From contig NZ_SLWS01000018.1 in NCBI RefSeq assembly GCF_004345645.1, positions 62,001 through 126,000 of the forward strand: DNA of 64,000 bases, in the 5' to 3' direction. The DNA is from Actinocrispum wychmicini (lineage in GTDB: Bacteria; Actinomycetota; Actinomycetes; Mycobacteriales; Pseudonocardiaceae). This document shows, one piece after another, positions 1 through 8,078 of the stretch. Numbering within the stretch: the first letter of the stretch is position 1; every line of letters begins with the position of its first letter. A program made the position numbers and the translations under genes. The notes below the pieces were generated by a model that was not told the DNA's origin, did not search any database, and saw only the letters and a program-made list of their open reading frames with translations.

Positions 1-2480
1 GCCATGCCCAGGGCAAGCAGCACACCGGCGGTGCCGGTGGCCAGGTCCATCGAAAGGCGAAGCAGGGCGGTGCCCGGGAAGGCCATGCCGTCCTTGTAGG
101 GCAGCGCGTGCCAGGCCAAGTTGCGGATCTGCTTGACCACCAGCGGGTGGTCGGACGGCAGCCGGCCAACGAGGTAGGCCAGGATCCCGGCGCGGCCCAT
201 CGTCAGGCCGGGCAGGATGTACATTGTGGACTCGGCGGCCAGCGCGATGCCCTGGTTGGTCTCGGCGAACTGCTCGTCGTGCCGGCGCGCCAGGTACTCG
301 TCCAGCACCATACCGATGCCCACGCTGCCGGTGGCGAGGTACGGCATGGTCCGCCACCCCTCGCTGACCTCGACGACACCGTTGCTCCGCAGGTACGTCC
401 TGGTCAGGTCCTGGCGCAGCGCTCGTGCCGCCGCGTCCAGGTAGGCGACGTCGCCGGTGTCGTCGTAGGTCCGGATGAGCAGCAGGGCCTGGCCCGCGCG
501 GCCACGCATCAGCCCGGCATACGGGTGTTGGCCGCCGCTGATGCCCGAGTCGTCCGCGTCGTCCGGCCGTTCCGCGAGGATCCCGGCCGCCTTGTGCGCG
601 GCCACCCGCAGCGCGGGCTCGCCGGTGCGGTCCGCGAGGTGCAGCAGGTTGAGGCCGACACCGGCCAGCCCACCGGCCAGGTCCGGGCCCAGCTCCAGCC
701 AGTTCTCCCGCAAGCAGATGTCCACTGTGTCCAGTGCCTGCTGGCGGTAGCCCAGGTGGTCCAGGGTGAACGCGACGCCGTGCAGGCCGTCGTACAGGCC
801 GAGCCGGATCCCGCCGGGCGGGTTCGCTGCCTGGTGCAGAAGCCATTCCTCGTACTGCTCATAGCGGCCGGCGCCGGTGACGGACAGGGCGTAGAGGACC
901 CCGGCGGCGCCGTACGACAGGCCGTGGCCGGCTTTGCCGAACTGCTGCGGATCGCCGGGGAACAGCCGGTCCGTCCGTTGTGGCGTCGCGCTCGCGACGA
1001 TCGCTCGGGCGAGGTCGTCCCGGAGCAGTGACCAGTGGGTCCGTTCGGTCTGCGGGTTCGGCAGCGCCGGCGTGCCCGGCGGGACGATCACGTCGACACC
1101 CTTGGCCAGGAACTCGGTGGCCACCGGGAAGTGGTCGGTGATGATCTGGGCGAAGTGCCGGGCCTTGACCCGGTGCAGGCCCAGCAGGTTCGTCATCGGC
1201 AGGAACAGCGCCAACCGCAGGCACGCCAACGCGTAGTTGTCGACGTCGAAACCGGCCATGGTGCGCGAGGCGAACCCCTGGTTGCCCAGGCCCGGCCGGC
1301 CGGCCTCCTCGACCGGCGCCGCGACCTCGAAGTCCAGCAGCACGGTCGAACCGTCGTCGCGCACCACGATGTTGAACAGGTGCAGGTCACCGTAGACGAT
1401 CCCGCGCTCATGCACGGCGTCGATGGTCTCCGCCACCTGGCGGTGGACGTCGACCGCCCAGTCGGTGAAGGAGGCCAGGTCGTCCTCGTCCTGGGACGGT
1501 TTGATCAGCGGGTAGCGCCCCACGATCGCCTTGGACAGCACGGTCCCCTCGATGTACTCCATCGCCACGAACCGGTGCTCGCCGACCCAGAACAGGTCGT
1601 AGACCTCGGGAATACCGGGGATACCGGCCAGCCGGCGCAGCACGTTGTGCTCCCGTTCCAGCCGGCGCACCGCGTCGTGCCCCCAGGCGTCCAGGCCCGA
1701 GTGCGGGCGCGCCTCCTTGAGCACGACCTCCTTGCCGGTCCGCTTGTCCGTGCCGACGTAGATGCCGCCGCCGTTGGAGAAGTGGATGGGCCGGTCGAAC
1801 GTGTACGGCACGTTCTCGATCGACACCGCGTTGCGCGCGGCCAGGTGCGGTTCGAGGAAGCCCGGCAGGGTCACCCACGGCGGCGTGTGGAACACCGGCG
1901 CGCGACGGTCCATCACCAGGTTGCCGTCCGGGTCGGCGATCGCGTCGACCAGTTCGCCGCTCTCGTCCACGGTGTACCGGCTGGCGAAGGCGCCATAGCG
2001 GACGAACAACGGGCCCTTGCCCCATCTCAGGTCGCTGAGGATGTACGGGCTGGGTTCACCGTCGAGCAGCTCGCCCAGTTCGGTGAGGATCTGCTCGCAC
2101 TGGGTGTCGTCCTTCGGGTAGATGGTCACGAGCTTGCCGCTGAAGCCGCGCGGCGCGTACTTGGAGACCCGGGCCAGCAGTGCCTTCTTGGACCGGAGGA
2201 ACTTGAACTCGATGCCCCGCGGGACGCAGTAGTCCCAGACGGTCTCGATCACCTCGGCGGCGTTGTCCTGGGTCGCCGAAGCGTGGATCTTCCAGCCTTG
2301 CAACGGGAGTCCGGGGGTGCCCGGGTTGATCACGAACCAGTCGTCCTGCTCGTGCTTCGTCCAGGTGTCCGGCAGTGGCCGCTCGACCGCGGCGAAGGAC
2401 TCGCCGGCAGTCCGCTCGGAGTGCATCGCGTCGTAGAACGACGCGTCGGCCATGGTGTAGCCCTCGTACTCCTCGTTCAT
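1..2480 (-). CDS. Class III lanthionine synthetase (LanKC/RamC type), 3' end cut by window edge
   Basis: About 826 residues are visible; the family is about 850-900 long, so only the C-terminus is missing. The N-terminus (MNEEYEGYTMADASFYD) is typical of RamC/LanKC. A lyase-like domain comes first, then a protein-kinase domain with Lys near residue 252 (VVLKEARP), a catalytic loop YGDLHLFN near 361 and DFE near 380, then a LanC-like cyclase domain with GLYDGLHG, GLMRGRAG and YLATGSVG repeats. The cyclase lacks the Cys/Cys/His zinc ligands of class I, II and IV enzymes, which points to class III. Such enzymes phosphorylate, eliminate and cyclise Ser/Cys of a precursor peptide. No precursor is seen upstream; in ram-type clusters it follows the synthetase, here outside the window. 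Start ATG 2480 is chosen by homology; an in-frame TTG lies at 2489. GGAGG sits about 20 bases upstream, an unusually long spacing for the ATG. Confidence 0.9.
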   Translation of the reverse strand, partial: MNEEYEGYTMADASFYDAMHSERTAGESFAAVERPLPDTWTKHEQDDWFVINPGTPGLPLQGWKIHASATQDNAAEVIETVWDYCVPRGIEFKFLRSKKALLARVSKYAPRGFSGKLVTIYPKDDTQCEQILTELGELLDGEPSPYILSDLRWGKGPLFVRYGAFASRYTVDESGELVDAIADPDGNLVMDRRAPVFHTPPWVTLPGFLEPHLAARNAVSIENVPYTFDRPIHFSNGGGIYVGTDKRTGKEVVLKEARPHSGLDAWGHDAVRRLEREHNVLRRLAGIPGIPEVYDLFWVGEHRFVAMEYIEGTVLSKAIVGRYPLIKPSQDEDDLASFTDWAVDVHRQVAETIDAVHERGIVYGDLHLFNIVVRDDGSTVLLDFEVAAPVEEAGRPGLGNQGFASRTMAGFDVDNYALACLRLALFLPMTNLLGLHRVKARHFAQIITDHFPVATEFLAKGVDVIVPPGTPALPNPQTERTHWSLLRDDLARAIVASATPQRTDRLFPGDPQQFGKAGHGLSYGAAGVLYALSVTGAGRYEQYEEWLLHQAANPPGGIRLGLYDGLHGVAFTLDHLGYRQQALDTVDICLRENWLELGPDLAGGLAGVGLNLLHLADRTGEPALRVAAHKAAGILAERPDDADDSGISGGQHPYAGLMRGRAGQALLLIRTYDDTGDVAYLDAAARALRQDLTRTYLRSNGVVEVSEGWRTMPYLATGSVGIGMVLDEYLARRHDEQFAETNQGIALAAESTMYILPGLTMGRAGILAYLVGRLPSDHPLVVKQIRNLAWHALPYKDGMAFPGTALLRLSMDLATGTAGVLLALGM

Positions 2481-2835
2481 GACGACCAATACTTGTTAGG
2501 GCACCTCCGTATCGATAGTGAGTTCCGTCATTACTCATGAACGCGCATGTCACCGGCTACTGGTGCGTTCTTCACACACGTTGGCTCCGGCGTGTAACGC
2601 CCCGATCATCGAGTGCGATGCCCCTTTTGACGAAGGGGCTGGTCACCAAAGCCCCCCGTGGTGCCCAGCCCCTTGTCACGCAGGACCAGCCCACGGAGCG
2701 CGAAACCCCGGTGAGTGAAAGTCTGGCGGCGCGTACGACCGGTTACCTCCAGCGCCCTGTATCCGACCAGCGCAACCACGTCAATGGTCTAATCCAGCAC
2801 CATTGATGCTGGTCGTCGAAAAACGTGAACGAGGA
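2481..2835. other. Intergenic region upstream of the lanthionine synthetase
   Basis: About 355 bases without a convincing gene. It must hold the leftward promoter of the synthetase and the rightward promoter of the VOC gene. A short hairpin (CCCCTT, 6-base loop, AAGGGG) lies at 2621-2638. No RiPP precursor-like small frame with a ribosome site was seen on either strand. Confidence 0.5.
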
Positions 2836-3240
2836 ATGGTCGACTTCGGCCACAATGGCGCGGTGGCCACGCTCCGCGACATCATCATCGACAGCCGACA
2901 CCCAGCCTCCCTGGCCCGGTTCTGGGCCGCGATCCTCGACGACTACGAAATCGCGCCCTACGACGAGGCCGAACTGGAGCGCCTCCGCGGCGAGGGAATC
3001 GACTCCCCTGAAGACGACCCCACCGTCGCCCTGGTACCTGGCTCGGGTGGGCCACGCATCTGGTTCCAGCTCGTCCCCGAGTCCAAAGTGGTCAAGAACC
3101 GGGTGCACCTGGACATCGACGGCGACCACGAACCCATCCTCGCCCTCGGCGCCACCGTCTCGGCCGAACACGACCACTGGCTGACCCTCCTGGACCCGGA
3201 AGGCAACGAGTTCTGCGTGTTCCCCCTCAATACCGACTGA
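2836..3240 (+). CDS. VOC (glyoxalase-like) domain protein
   Basis: A small single-domain protein of about 134 residues with the actinobacterial VOC pattern: ATLRDIIIDSRHPASLARFWAAIL at the N-terminus, a central IWFQLVPE strand, RVHLDID and a C-terminal LLDPEGNEFCVFP. Families of this type are annotated glyoxalase/bleomycin-resistance/dioxygenase-like. The substrate cannot be read from sequence. The start is uncertain: ATG 2803 and GTG 2863 are also in frame, and 2863 gives the usual family N-terminus. It stands alone ahead of the OhrR-like repressor. Confidence 0.75.
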   Translation: MVDFGHNGAVATLRDIIIDSRHPASLARFWAAILDDYEIAPYDEAELERLRGEGIDSPEDDPTVALVPGSGGPRIWFQLVPESKVVKNRVHLDIDGDHEPILALGATVSAEHDHWLTLLDPEGNEFCVFPLNTD

Positions 3241-3325
3241 TCAGCGCGTACCGCTCGTCGTCGATGGCGCCACCCCACAACGCCGGATCGGTCGCGTCGC
3301 CCTGTCCGAACATGCGATACCTTGT

Positions 3326-3342
3326 GCACGATGTAATTGTGC
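3326..3342. promoter_or_regulatory. Palindromic operator candidate for the OhrR-like repressor
   Basis: GCACGATGTAATTGTGC is a 17-base near-palindrome (arms GCACgAT and ATtGTGC around GTA). It lies 16-32 bases ahead of the MarR-family start at 3358. Position and symmetry fit autoregulation by an OhrR-type repressor; binding is inferred. Confidence 0.5.
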
Positions 3343-3357
3343 GCTATGGTTCATGTC

Positions 3358-3828
3358 ATGACAGCGCGTGACACCGACTACCTCCTCCTGGAGCAGCAGG
3401 CGTGCTTCGCTTTGTACGCCGCGTCGAGGGCTGTCACGGATGTCTACCGACCGCTTCTCGCCGAGCTCGACATCACGTACCCCCAGTATCTGGTCCTCCT
3501 GGTGCTGTGGGAACGGGACGCGCGGCCGGTCAAGGAGATCGCGTCGGCGCTTCAGCTTGACTACGGGACCGTTTCCCCGCTGCTCAAACGACTTGAGACG
3601 CGGGGATTGGTGACCAGGCAACGCACACCCGACGACGAGCGGACTGTCGTGATCAGCCTGACCCCGGAGGGGATCGCGCTGCGGTCGCGTGCCGTGCACA
3701 TCCCCCGGGCGATCGGGTGCGCGCTGGGCCTCGACGACGAGGCCCGGATCGCGCTGATCGAAACGTTGCGCGCGGTCACCAGGTCCGCCCAGCACACGGC
3801 CAACACTGCCACCGAAGGAGAACACTGA
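3358..3828 (+). CDS. ohrR: MarR-family organic-peroxide sensor (OhrR-like)
   Basis: A 156-residue winged-helix regulator. The N-terminal LLLEQQACFALYAASRAV contains the single peroxide-sensing Cys conserved in OhrR. DNA-binding helices follow (DITYPQYLVLLVLWERD, PVKEIASALQLDYGTVSPLLKRLE), then the wing TRQRTPDDERTVVISLT. OhrR proteins repress ohr/osmC genes until the Cys is oxidised by organic hydroperoxides. Start ATG 3358 gives the usual family length; ATG 3346 is in frame. The next gene starts at the last base of this stop codon, so the two are co-translated, which supports the assignment. Confidence 0.88.
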   Translation: MTARDTDYLLLEQQACFALYAASRAVTDVYRPLLAELDITYPQYLVLLVLWERDARPVKEIASALQLDYGTVSPLLKRLETRGLVTRQRTPDDERTVVISLTPEGIALRSRAVHIPRAIGCALGLDDEARIALIETLRAVTRSAQHTANTATEGEH

Positions 3829-4265
3829 TGCCCAGCCGCGACGCCACCACCCACTGGGAAGGCGGCCTGCAGAAGGGGACCGGCCACGTCACCCTGGACT
3901 CGTCCAACGCGGGCCAGTTCGACGTGTCCTTCCCGACCCGCGCCGGCAACCCGGACGGCCAGACCAGCCCGGAGGAACTGATCGCCGCCGCGCACTCCTC
4001 CTGCCTGGCGATGAACCTGTCCGGCACCCTCGAGTCGGCCGGCTACACCGCCACGTCGATCGACGTGAGCGCGGAGGTCACCCTCGGCCCGGACCCGGCC
4101 GGCGGGTTCCGCCTCAGCGGTATCGCGATCACGCTGTCCGCGGTGGTCGACGGCCTGGACGAGGAGAAGTTCGTCGAACTGGCGGCGACCGCCGAACGCA
4201 CCTGCCCGGTGACCAAGGCGCTGAGCGGCACCACGATCACGTTGGACGCCTCGCTCACCAAGTAA
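3828..4265 (+). CDS. OsmC/Ohr-family peroxiredoxin-like hydroperoxidase
   Basis: A 145-residue OsmC-fold protein. The two redox cysteines are visible in HSSCLAMNLSGTL and ERTCPVTKALSG, spaced as in OsmC/Ohr. The GQTSPEELIAAAHSSC stretch is typical of the OsmC subgroup rather than Ohr itself. The enzymes reduce organic hydroperoxides with thiol cofactors. The start codon overlaps the upstream ohrR-like stop by one base (TGATG), so expression is probably coupled and peroxide-inducible. Start ATG 3828 is preferred over upstream in-frame starts because those lie inside ohrR. Confidence 0.88.
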   Translation: MPSRDATTHWEGGLQKGTGHVTLDSSNAGQFDVSFPTRAGNPDGQTSPEELIAAAHSSCLAMNLSGTLESAGYTATSIDVSAEVTLGPDPAGGFRLSGIAITLSAVVDGLDEEKFVELAATAERTCPVTKALSGTTITLDASLTK

Positions 4266-4268
4266 CCG

Positions 4269-4781
4269 TCAGACGTCGAAGAAGACCGTCTCTTCCGGCC
4301 CCTGCAGCCGGATGTCGAACCGGTAGCCGTCCTGGACGGGTGTGGCGATGATGGTGTGCCGGCGGTCCGCCGGCACACCCGCCAGCACCGGGTCGTCCAC
4401 TGTGGACGAGAAGTAGATTCGGGTGACCACCCGGTTCAGCAGGCCGCGGGCGAACACTGACACGTCGATGTGCGGTGCCTGGCCGGGCAGGGCGCCCGGC
4501 GGCAGGGTCAGGATCCAGTAGGCCCCGTCGGTGTCCGTCGGGCACCGGCCGAAACCGCGGAAGTCCGTGCGCTCCGGGGAGTCCGGGTGGGCGAACCGGC
4601 CGTCCGGGTCGGCCTGCCAGGTCTCGATCATGGCGTCCGGGACGGGCGCGCCGGCGCCGTCGTAGACCGTGCCGGTGATCATGATGGCGCCCTCGGTGCC
4701 GACCGGGACCACGGTCGGTCCGTCCGGCCAGGGCAGGCCGATGGACAGGAACGGGCCGACCGTCTGCGACGGGGTGCTCAT
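4269..4781 (-). CDS. pcaG: Protocatechuate 3,4-dioxygenase alpha subunit
   Basis: A 170-residue intradiol dioxygenase alpha chain: TVGPFLSIGLPWPDG at the start, GTVYDGAGAPVPDAMIETWQADPDGRF and the C-terminal DIRLQGPEETVFFDV. As usual for PcaG, the iron-ligand tyrosine/histidine set is incomplete because iron is held by the beta chain. It partners with PcaH to cleave protocatechuate to 3-carboxy-cis,cis-muconate in the cytoplasm. Its ATG overlaps the pcaH stop by four bases, and it is the last gene of the leftward pobA-pcaH-pcaG unit. Confidence 0.95.
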   Translation of the reverse strand: MSTPSQTVGPFLSIGLPWPDGPTVVPVGTEGAIMITGTVYDGAGAPVPDAMIETWQADPDGRFAHPDSPERTDFRGFGRCPTDTDGAYWILTLPPGALPGQAPHIDVSVFARGLLNRVVTRIYFSSTVDDPVLAGVPADRRHTIIATPVQDGYRFDIRLQGPEETVFFDV

Positions 4782-5473
4782 TCGTCCTCTTCCTCTTCTT
4801 CGAACGGGGTGGCGTCCCGGCCGCGCAGGACGATGTCGAACGAGAAGGCCAGCGCCCAGTTCGGCATGGTCCGGGACAGGTCGAACGTGGCGACCATGCG
4901 GGCGCGGGCGGCCGGGTCGGGCACCGAGTTGAAGATCGGGTCCTGGCCGAACAGGGGGTCGTCCGGGAAGTACATCTGGGTGACGAGCCGTTGCGTGAAC
5001 GACTGGCCGAACAGTGAGAAGTGGATGTGCGCGGGCCGCCAGGCGTTGTCGTGGTTACGCCACGGGTACGCGCCGGGTTTGATCGTGGTGAACGTGTAGT
5101 TGCCGTCCGCGTCGGTGAGCGCGCGGCCGACGCCGTCGAAGTTGGGGTCGACCGGGCTGGGCCACCGGTCCTCGACGTGTTTGTACCGGCCGCCCGCGTT
5201 GGCCTGCCAGATCTCCACCAGCGAGTCCGGCACCGGCCGGCCGTCGCCGTCCAGCACGCGACCGTGCACGATGATCCGCTGCCCCTGGGGTTCCCGCAGC
5301 GTCAGGTCGTTGTCCTGCGGCCCGATCCGGCCCGGACCCAGCAGCGGGCCGGTGATCTCGGTCAGCTTCTGCGGCAACAGAACAAGCGGTTGCTTCGGGT
5401 GGCGCAGTTTCGTCGAACCGTACGCCGGGAAGTCCAGCGGTGGATGGGTGTCTTCGGGGTCTTTGCGGTACAA
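4778..5473 (-). CDS. pcaH: Protocatechuate 3,4-dioxygenase beta subunit
   Basis: A 231-residue iron-binding chain. The four Fe(III) ligands are visible: Tyr in GGRYKHVED, Tyr in PGAYPWRN, and the two His of RPAHIHFSLFG. The N-terminus (YRKDPEDTHPPLDFPAYGSTKLRHP) matches the family. It forms the catalytic complex with PcaG for intradiol ring cleavage of protocatechuate. The C-terminal EEEEEDE tail is unusually acidic. It starts 9 bases after the pobA stop, and an AGGAGG ribosome site precedes the ATG. Confidence 0.96.
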   Translation of the reverse strand: MYRKDPEDTHPPLDFPAYGSTKLRHPKQPLVLLPQKLTEITGPLLGPGRIGPQDNDLTLREPQGQRIIVHGRVLDGDGRPVPDSLVEIWQANAGGRYKHVEDRWPSPVDPNFDGVGRALTDADGNYTFTTIKPGAYPWRNHDNAWRPAHIHFSLFGQSFTQRLVTQMYFPDDPLFGQDPIFNSVPDPAARARMVATFDLSRTMPNWALAFSFDIVLRGRDATPFEEEEEDE

Positions 5474-5482
5474 CGGTTCCTC

Positions 5483-6646
5483 CTAGGCGAAGGGCAGACC
5501 GACGTAGTTCTCGGCGAGACTGGTCGCCGCGGCGGTCGACGAGACGGTGTACCGCAACTGGGACAGTTGGAGCCGTTGCTGGAACGGGTCCGCGCCAGGC
5601 GCGCGGTGCAGCATGGTCGTCATGAAATACGAGAAGTGCTCGGCCCGCCACACCCGGCGCAGGCAAGTGTCCGAATAGGACTCGACCAGGTCGGTCCGGC
5701 CGGAGTGCAGCAACGCGGCCAACGCCCGGGACAGCACCCGCACGTCCGCGACCGCCAGGTTCATGCCCTTCGCCCCGGTCGGCGGGACGATGTGGGCCGC
5801 GTCCCCGGCCAGGAACAGGCGCCCGTACCGCATCGGCTCGACCACGAACGAACGCATCGGCGCCAGCAGCCGGTCCACCACAGGACCTTCGTGCAGCGCG
5901 AACCCGAACCGCTGGTGCAGTTCGTCCCACACCCGCGCGTCCGGCCAGTCGGCGATCACGTCATCCGGGTCCACCTGGAGGTACAACCGGGTCAGGTCCG
6001 GCGAACGCATGCTGTGCAAGGCGAACCCTCGCGAGCTGTGGCAGTAGATCAGCTCCTCGTTGGACGGCGGCGCCTTGGCGAGGATTCCCAACCACGCGAA
6101 CGGGTACACGTGGTCGTAGGTGTGCAGTGTCCCTTCTGGAACGGATCCGCGGCTGACCCCGTGGAAACCGTCGCACCCGGCGATGACGTCACAACGCACC
6201 TCGTGCGAGACCCCGTCGGCGTCCCGGAACGTGACGCTCGGTTGCTCGTCGGTCAGGTCGTGCAGGACGACGTCGCTCACTGAGAACCGGATGTCGCCGC
6301 CGGCGGCCAGCCGCGCCGCGATCATGTCCTTCACGATCTCCTGCTGGCCGTAGACCGTGAGCGTGCGGCCGGTCAGGTCGGTCAGCGGGACGCGGTGGTT
6401 CTCGTTGTCGAATCGCAGGAAGATCCCGTGGTGGGGCAGTCCTTCACGGTCCAGCCGGTCGGCCAGCCCGACTTCGCGCAGCAGGTCGACGGTCGGTGCC
6501 TCGCACACGCCGGCCCGTACCCGCCGCTCGACGTACGCCCGGTCGCGGGTCTCCAGCACGACCGAGTCGATCCCGTCCAACCAGAGCAGGTGGGACAGCA
6601 GCAGCCCCGCCGGGCCTGCCCCGACGATGGCGACCTGGGTGCGCAT
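5483..6646 (-). CDS. pobA: 4-Hydroxybenzoate 3-monooxygenase (flavoprotein)
   Basis: About 387 residues. The FAD dinucleotide motif VAIVGAGPAGLLLSHLL opens the protein, the GD motif LFLAGDAAHIVPPTGAKGMN binds FAD ribityl, and LIYCHSSRGFALHSMR carries the Tyr, Ser and Arg that bind the 4-hydroxybenzoate substrate. It hydroxylates 4-hydroxybenzoate to protocatechuate, the substrate of the next two genes, pcaHG. Start ATG 6646 places the FAD motif at the N-terminus; a longer frame reaches ATG 6694 but would overlap the divergent promoter. Transcribed leftward, opposite to the IclR gene. Confidence 0.94.
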   Translation of the reverse strand: MRTQVAIVGAGPAGLLLSHLLWLDGIDSVVLETRDRAYVERRVRAGVCEAPTVDLLREVGLADRLDREGLPHHGIFLRFDNENHRVPLTDLTGRTLTVYGQQEIVKDMIAARLAAGGDIRFSVSDVVLHDLTDEQPSVTFRDADGVSHEVRCDVIAGCDGFHGVSRGSVPEGTLHTYDHVYPFAWLGILAKAPPSNEELIYCHSSRGFALHSMRSPDLTRLYLQVDPDDVIADWPDARVWDELHQRFGFALHEGPVVDRLLAPMRSFVVEPMRYGRLFLAGDAAHIVPPTGAKGMNLAVADVRVLSRALAALLHSGRTDLVESYSDTCLRRVWRAEHFSYFMTTMLHRAPGADPFQQRLQLSQLRYTVSSTAAATSLAENYVGLPFA

Positions 6647-6656
6647 ATCCGCAGAC

Positions 6657-6703
6657 TGGTCGAAAACGACCATGTCAGCGACCCCGATTTCCACTCAACG
6701 GAA
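6657..6703. promoter_or_regulatory. Divergent pobA / IclR promoter with two dyads
   Basis: The 71-base gap between the two divergent starts holds a perfect inverted repeat TGGTCG-AAAA-CGACCA (6657-6672) and an imperfect dyad TTCCACTCAACGGAA (6689-6703). IclR regulators bind such dyads, so these are candidate PobR operators. Which one is used is unknown. Confidence 0.45.
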
Positions 6704-6717
6704 GGCACACTTGGGTA

Positions 6718-7467
6718 ATGACGTCGCAGTCCGTGGCCAGCCGGGTGTTCCGCCTGCTGGACAGTTTCACCGCGAGCCGGCCGGCCCTGAGCCTCTCCGA
6801 GCTCAGCGCCGCCGCCCACCTGCCGTTGAGCACGACCCACCGGCTGGTCGCCGAGCTCATCACCTGGGGCGGCCTGACCAGAGGCGCGGACGGCCGGTAC
6901 CGGATCGGCCTGCGTCTGCTGGAGATCGGGTCGTTGTCGCCGGGCAGCCTGAGCCTCCGCGAGCGCGCCATGCCGTTCCTGGAGGACCTCTACGAGGCGA
7001 CCAGGCAGAACGTGCAGCTCGCGGTCCGCGACGGCCTGGAAGTGGTGTACGTGGAGCGGATCTCCGCGCGCGGCGCGGTGAACATCCTGACCCGGGTCGG
7101 CAGCCGAATGCCCTTGCACGCCACCGGAGTCGGCCTGGTCCTGCTGGCCCACGCGGACCCGGACGTCCGGGAAAGGGTGTTCGCGGCGCCGCTGGAGCGG
7201 TACACCGAAATGACGATCACGACCACGACGCGGTTGCGTGAAGCGCTCGCGGCGGCCCGACGGGACGGCTACGTAGTGAGCGACCGCCAACTGGAAATGA
7301 TCACGAAATCGATAGCGGCACCGATCCGGGACGCGAACAACGGGGTGATCGCGGCCCTCTCCATCGTGGTCCCGGTGGAGACCGACTCCCGAACCCTGAT
7401 CCCGGTGGTCCGAGCGGCCGGCCACGGAATCTCCCGAGCCATGGGCTGGCGCCCCACCCACTCCTGA
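6718..7467 (+). CDS. IclR-family regulator, likely 4-hydroxybenzoate-responsive (PobR-like)
   Basis: A 249-residue IclR protein. The winged helix is at residues 1-65 (SVASRVFRLLDSFTASRPALSLSELSAAAHLPLSTTHRLVAELI), followed by the ligand-binding IclR domain with VQLAVRDGLEVVYVERI, GSRMPLHATGVGLVLLAHA and a C-terminal SIAAPIRDANNGVIAALSIVVP. Divergent placement next to pobA suggests it controls the pobA-pcaHG unit, as PobR does in actinomycetes and proteobacteria. Start ATG 6718 begins directly before the helix-turn-helix domain. A longer frame begins inside the divergent gene and is rejected. Confidence 0.85.
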   Translation: MTSQSVASRVFRLLDSFTASRPALSLSELSAAAHLPLSTTHRLVAELITWGGLTRGADGRYRIGLRLLEIGSLSPGSLSLRERAMPFLEDLYEATRQNVQLAVRDGLEVVYVERISARGAVNILTRVGSRMPLHATGVGLVLLAHADPDVRERVFAAPLERYTEMTITTTTRLREALAAARRDGYVVSDRQLEMITKSIAAPIRDANNGVIAALSIVVPVETDSRTLIPVVRAAGHGISRAMGWRPTHS

Positions 7468-7509
7468 TCCCGAAGCCGTGTCGCGCGTTCCCGGACGGCG
7501 TGTCGTGCG

Positions 7510-7710
7510 TCAGGAGGCGGCGGCTACCTCGGTGTGCGTGCAGCCGCAGCCGCCGGTGAGCTGCCAGCAGTCCACTACCAGCTCGTGCTGGTCCTCGTGG
7601 TGGTCGTCACACAGTGGCTCGGCGCACTCACCGGTTCCGTCGCCGTGCCGGACCAGGGTGCCGTGGCAGTGGTCGATCCCGCGGCTGCAGAGATGGCATT
7701 CGTGGGCCAT
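7510..7710 (-). CDS. Small Cys/His-rich protein, likely zinc-binding
   Basis: 66 residues with eight Cys and ten His: AHECHLCSRGIDHCHGT, GECAEPLCDDHHEDQHE, VVDCWQLTGGCGCTHTE. The paired CxxC-like spacing suggests one or two structural zinc sites. Proteins with this HECHLCxRGxDHCHGT pattern recur in actinomycetes, from memory, without an assigned function. It lies 52 bases downstream of a 41-residue frame on the same strand, so the two may be co-transcribed. The ribosome site (AAGG) is weak. Confidence 0.65.
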   Translation of the reverse strand: MAHECHLCSRGIDHCHGTLVRHGDGTGECAEPLCDDHHEDQHELVVDCWQLTGGCGCTHTEVAAAS

Positions 7711-7762
7711 CCAGCCTTGCTACAACACTTTGCCGCGTCTGCCCCGCAGACACGCCGTTGGT

Positions 7763-7888
7763 CTACAGATCTTGTGCGTCTTCGGCGATTTCCGCGTGGC
7801 CGATCAGGTCCTCGATGTCCAACTGGCCGAGCGCCGCGCGCAACTCGTCGAAGATCGGTGTCTCCCCAACCGTGACATTCATCGTCAT
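7763..7888 (-). CDS. Small acidic 41-residue protein, function unknown
   Basis: The peptide begins MTMNVTVGETPIFDELRAAL and is followed by an acidic, leucine-rich helix ending EIAEDAQDL. A strong ribosome site (GGGAGAGGGG) ends just before ATG 7888, which is the main reason to believe it is translated. It has no Cys and no obvious modified core, so a RiPP precursor role is not supported. It is upstream of the Cys-rich 66-residue gene on the same strand. An adaptor or regulatory partner is possible, but nothing in sequence decides. Confidence 0.5.
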   Translation of the reverse strand: MTMNVTVGETPIFDELRAALGQLDIEDLIGHAEIAEDAQDL

Positions 7889-8033
7889 GGCCCCTCTCCC
7901 TTCACACAGCGTGCGCACTCGTTCCCCCGTGGGACGCACCTGTCACCCATATGACGTAAGACAGCGCGTTTTCATTCCGGGGTATCCGAGTGAGCTACGT
8001 CGCATTTGCCACTCACGGTTCATCCTGAAATAG

Positions 8034-8069
8034 TGTTCGAGATACGGACATGTGTTCGCAGAGCGAACA
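8034..8069 (+). promoter_or_regulatory. Tandem 17-bp operators in the pcaIJBR promoter
   Basis: Two related dyads lie back to back: TGTTCGAGATACGGACA (8034-8050, imperfect) and TGTTCGCAGAGCGAACA (8053-8069, perfect arms TGTTCGC/GCGAACA). Their centres are 19 bases apart, about two helix turns. The second ends where the ribosome site AGGAGG (8069-8074) begins. The natural candidate binder is the IclR protein encoded last in this operon (PcaR-like). Confidence 0.6.
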
Positions 8070-8078
8070 GGAGGACGG

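Noticed and set aside
1035..2540. A 501-residue open frame on the plus strand
   Set aside because: It is antisense to the lanthionine synthetase; its composition is the Arg/Val/Gln-rich pattern produced by high-GC codons, and it has no recognisable domain.
7763..7888. Reading the 41-residue peptide as a RiPP precursor
   Set aside because: It has no Cys, few Ser/Thr and no modification enzyme beside it; the lanthionine synthetase is 5 kb away and has its own expected precursor position.
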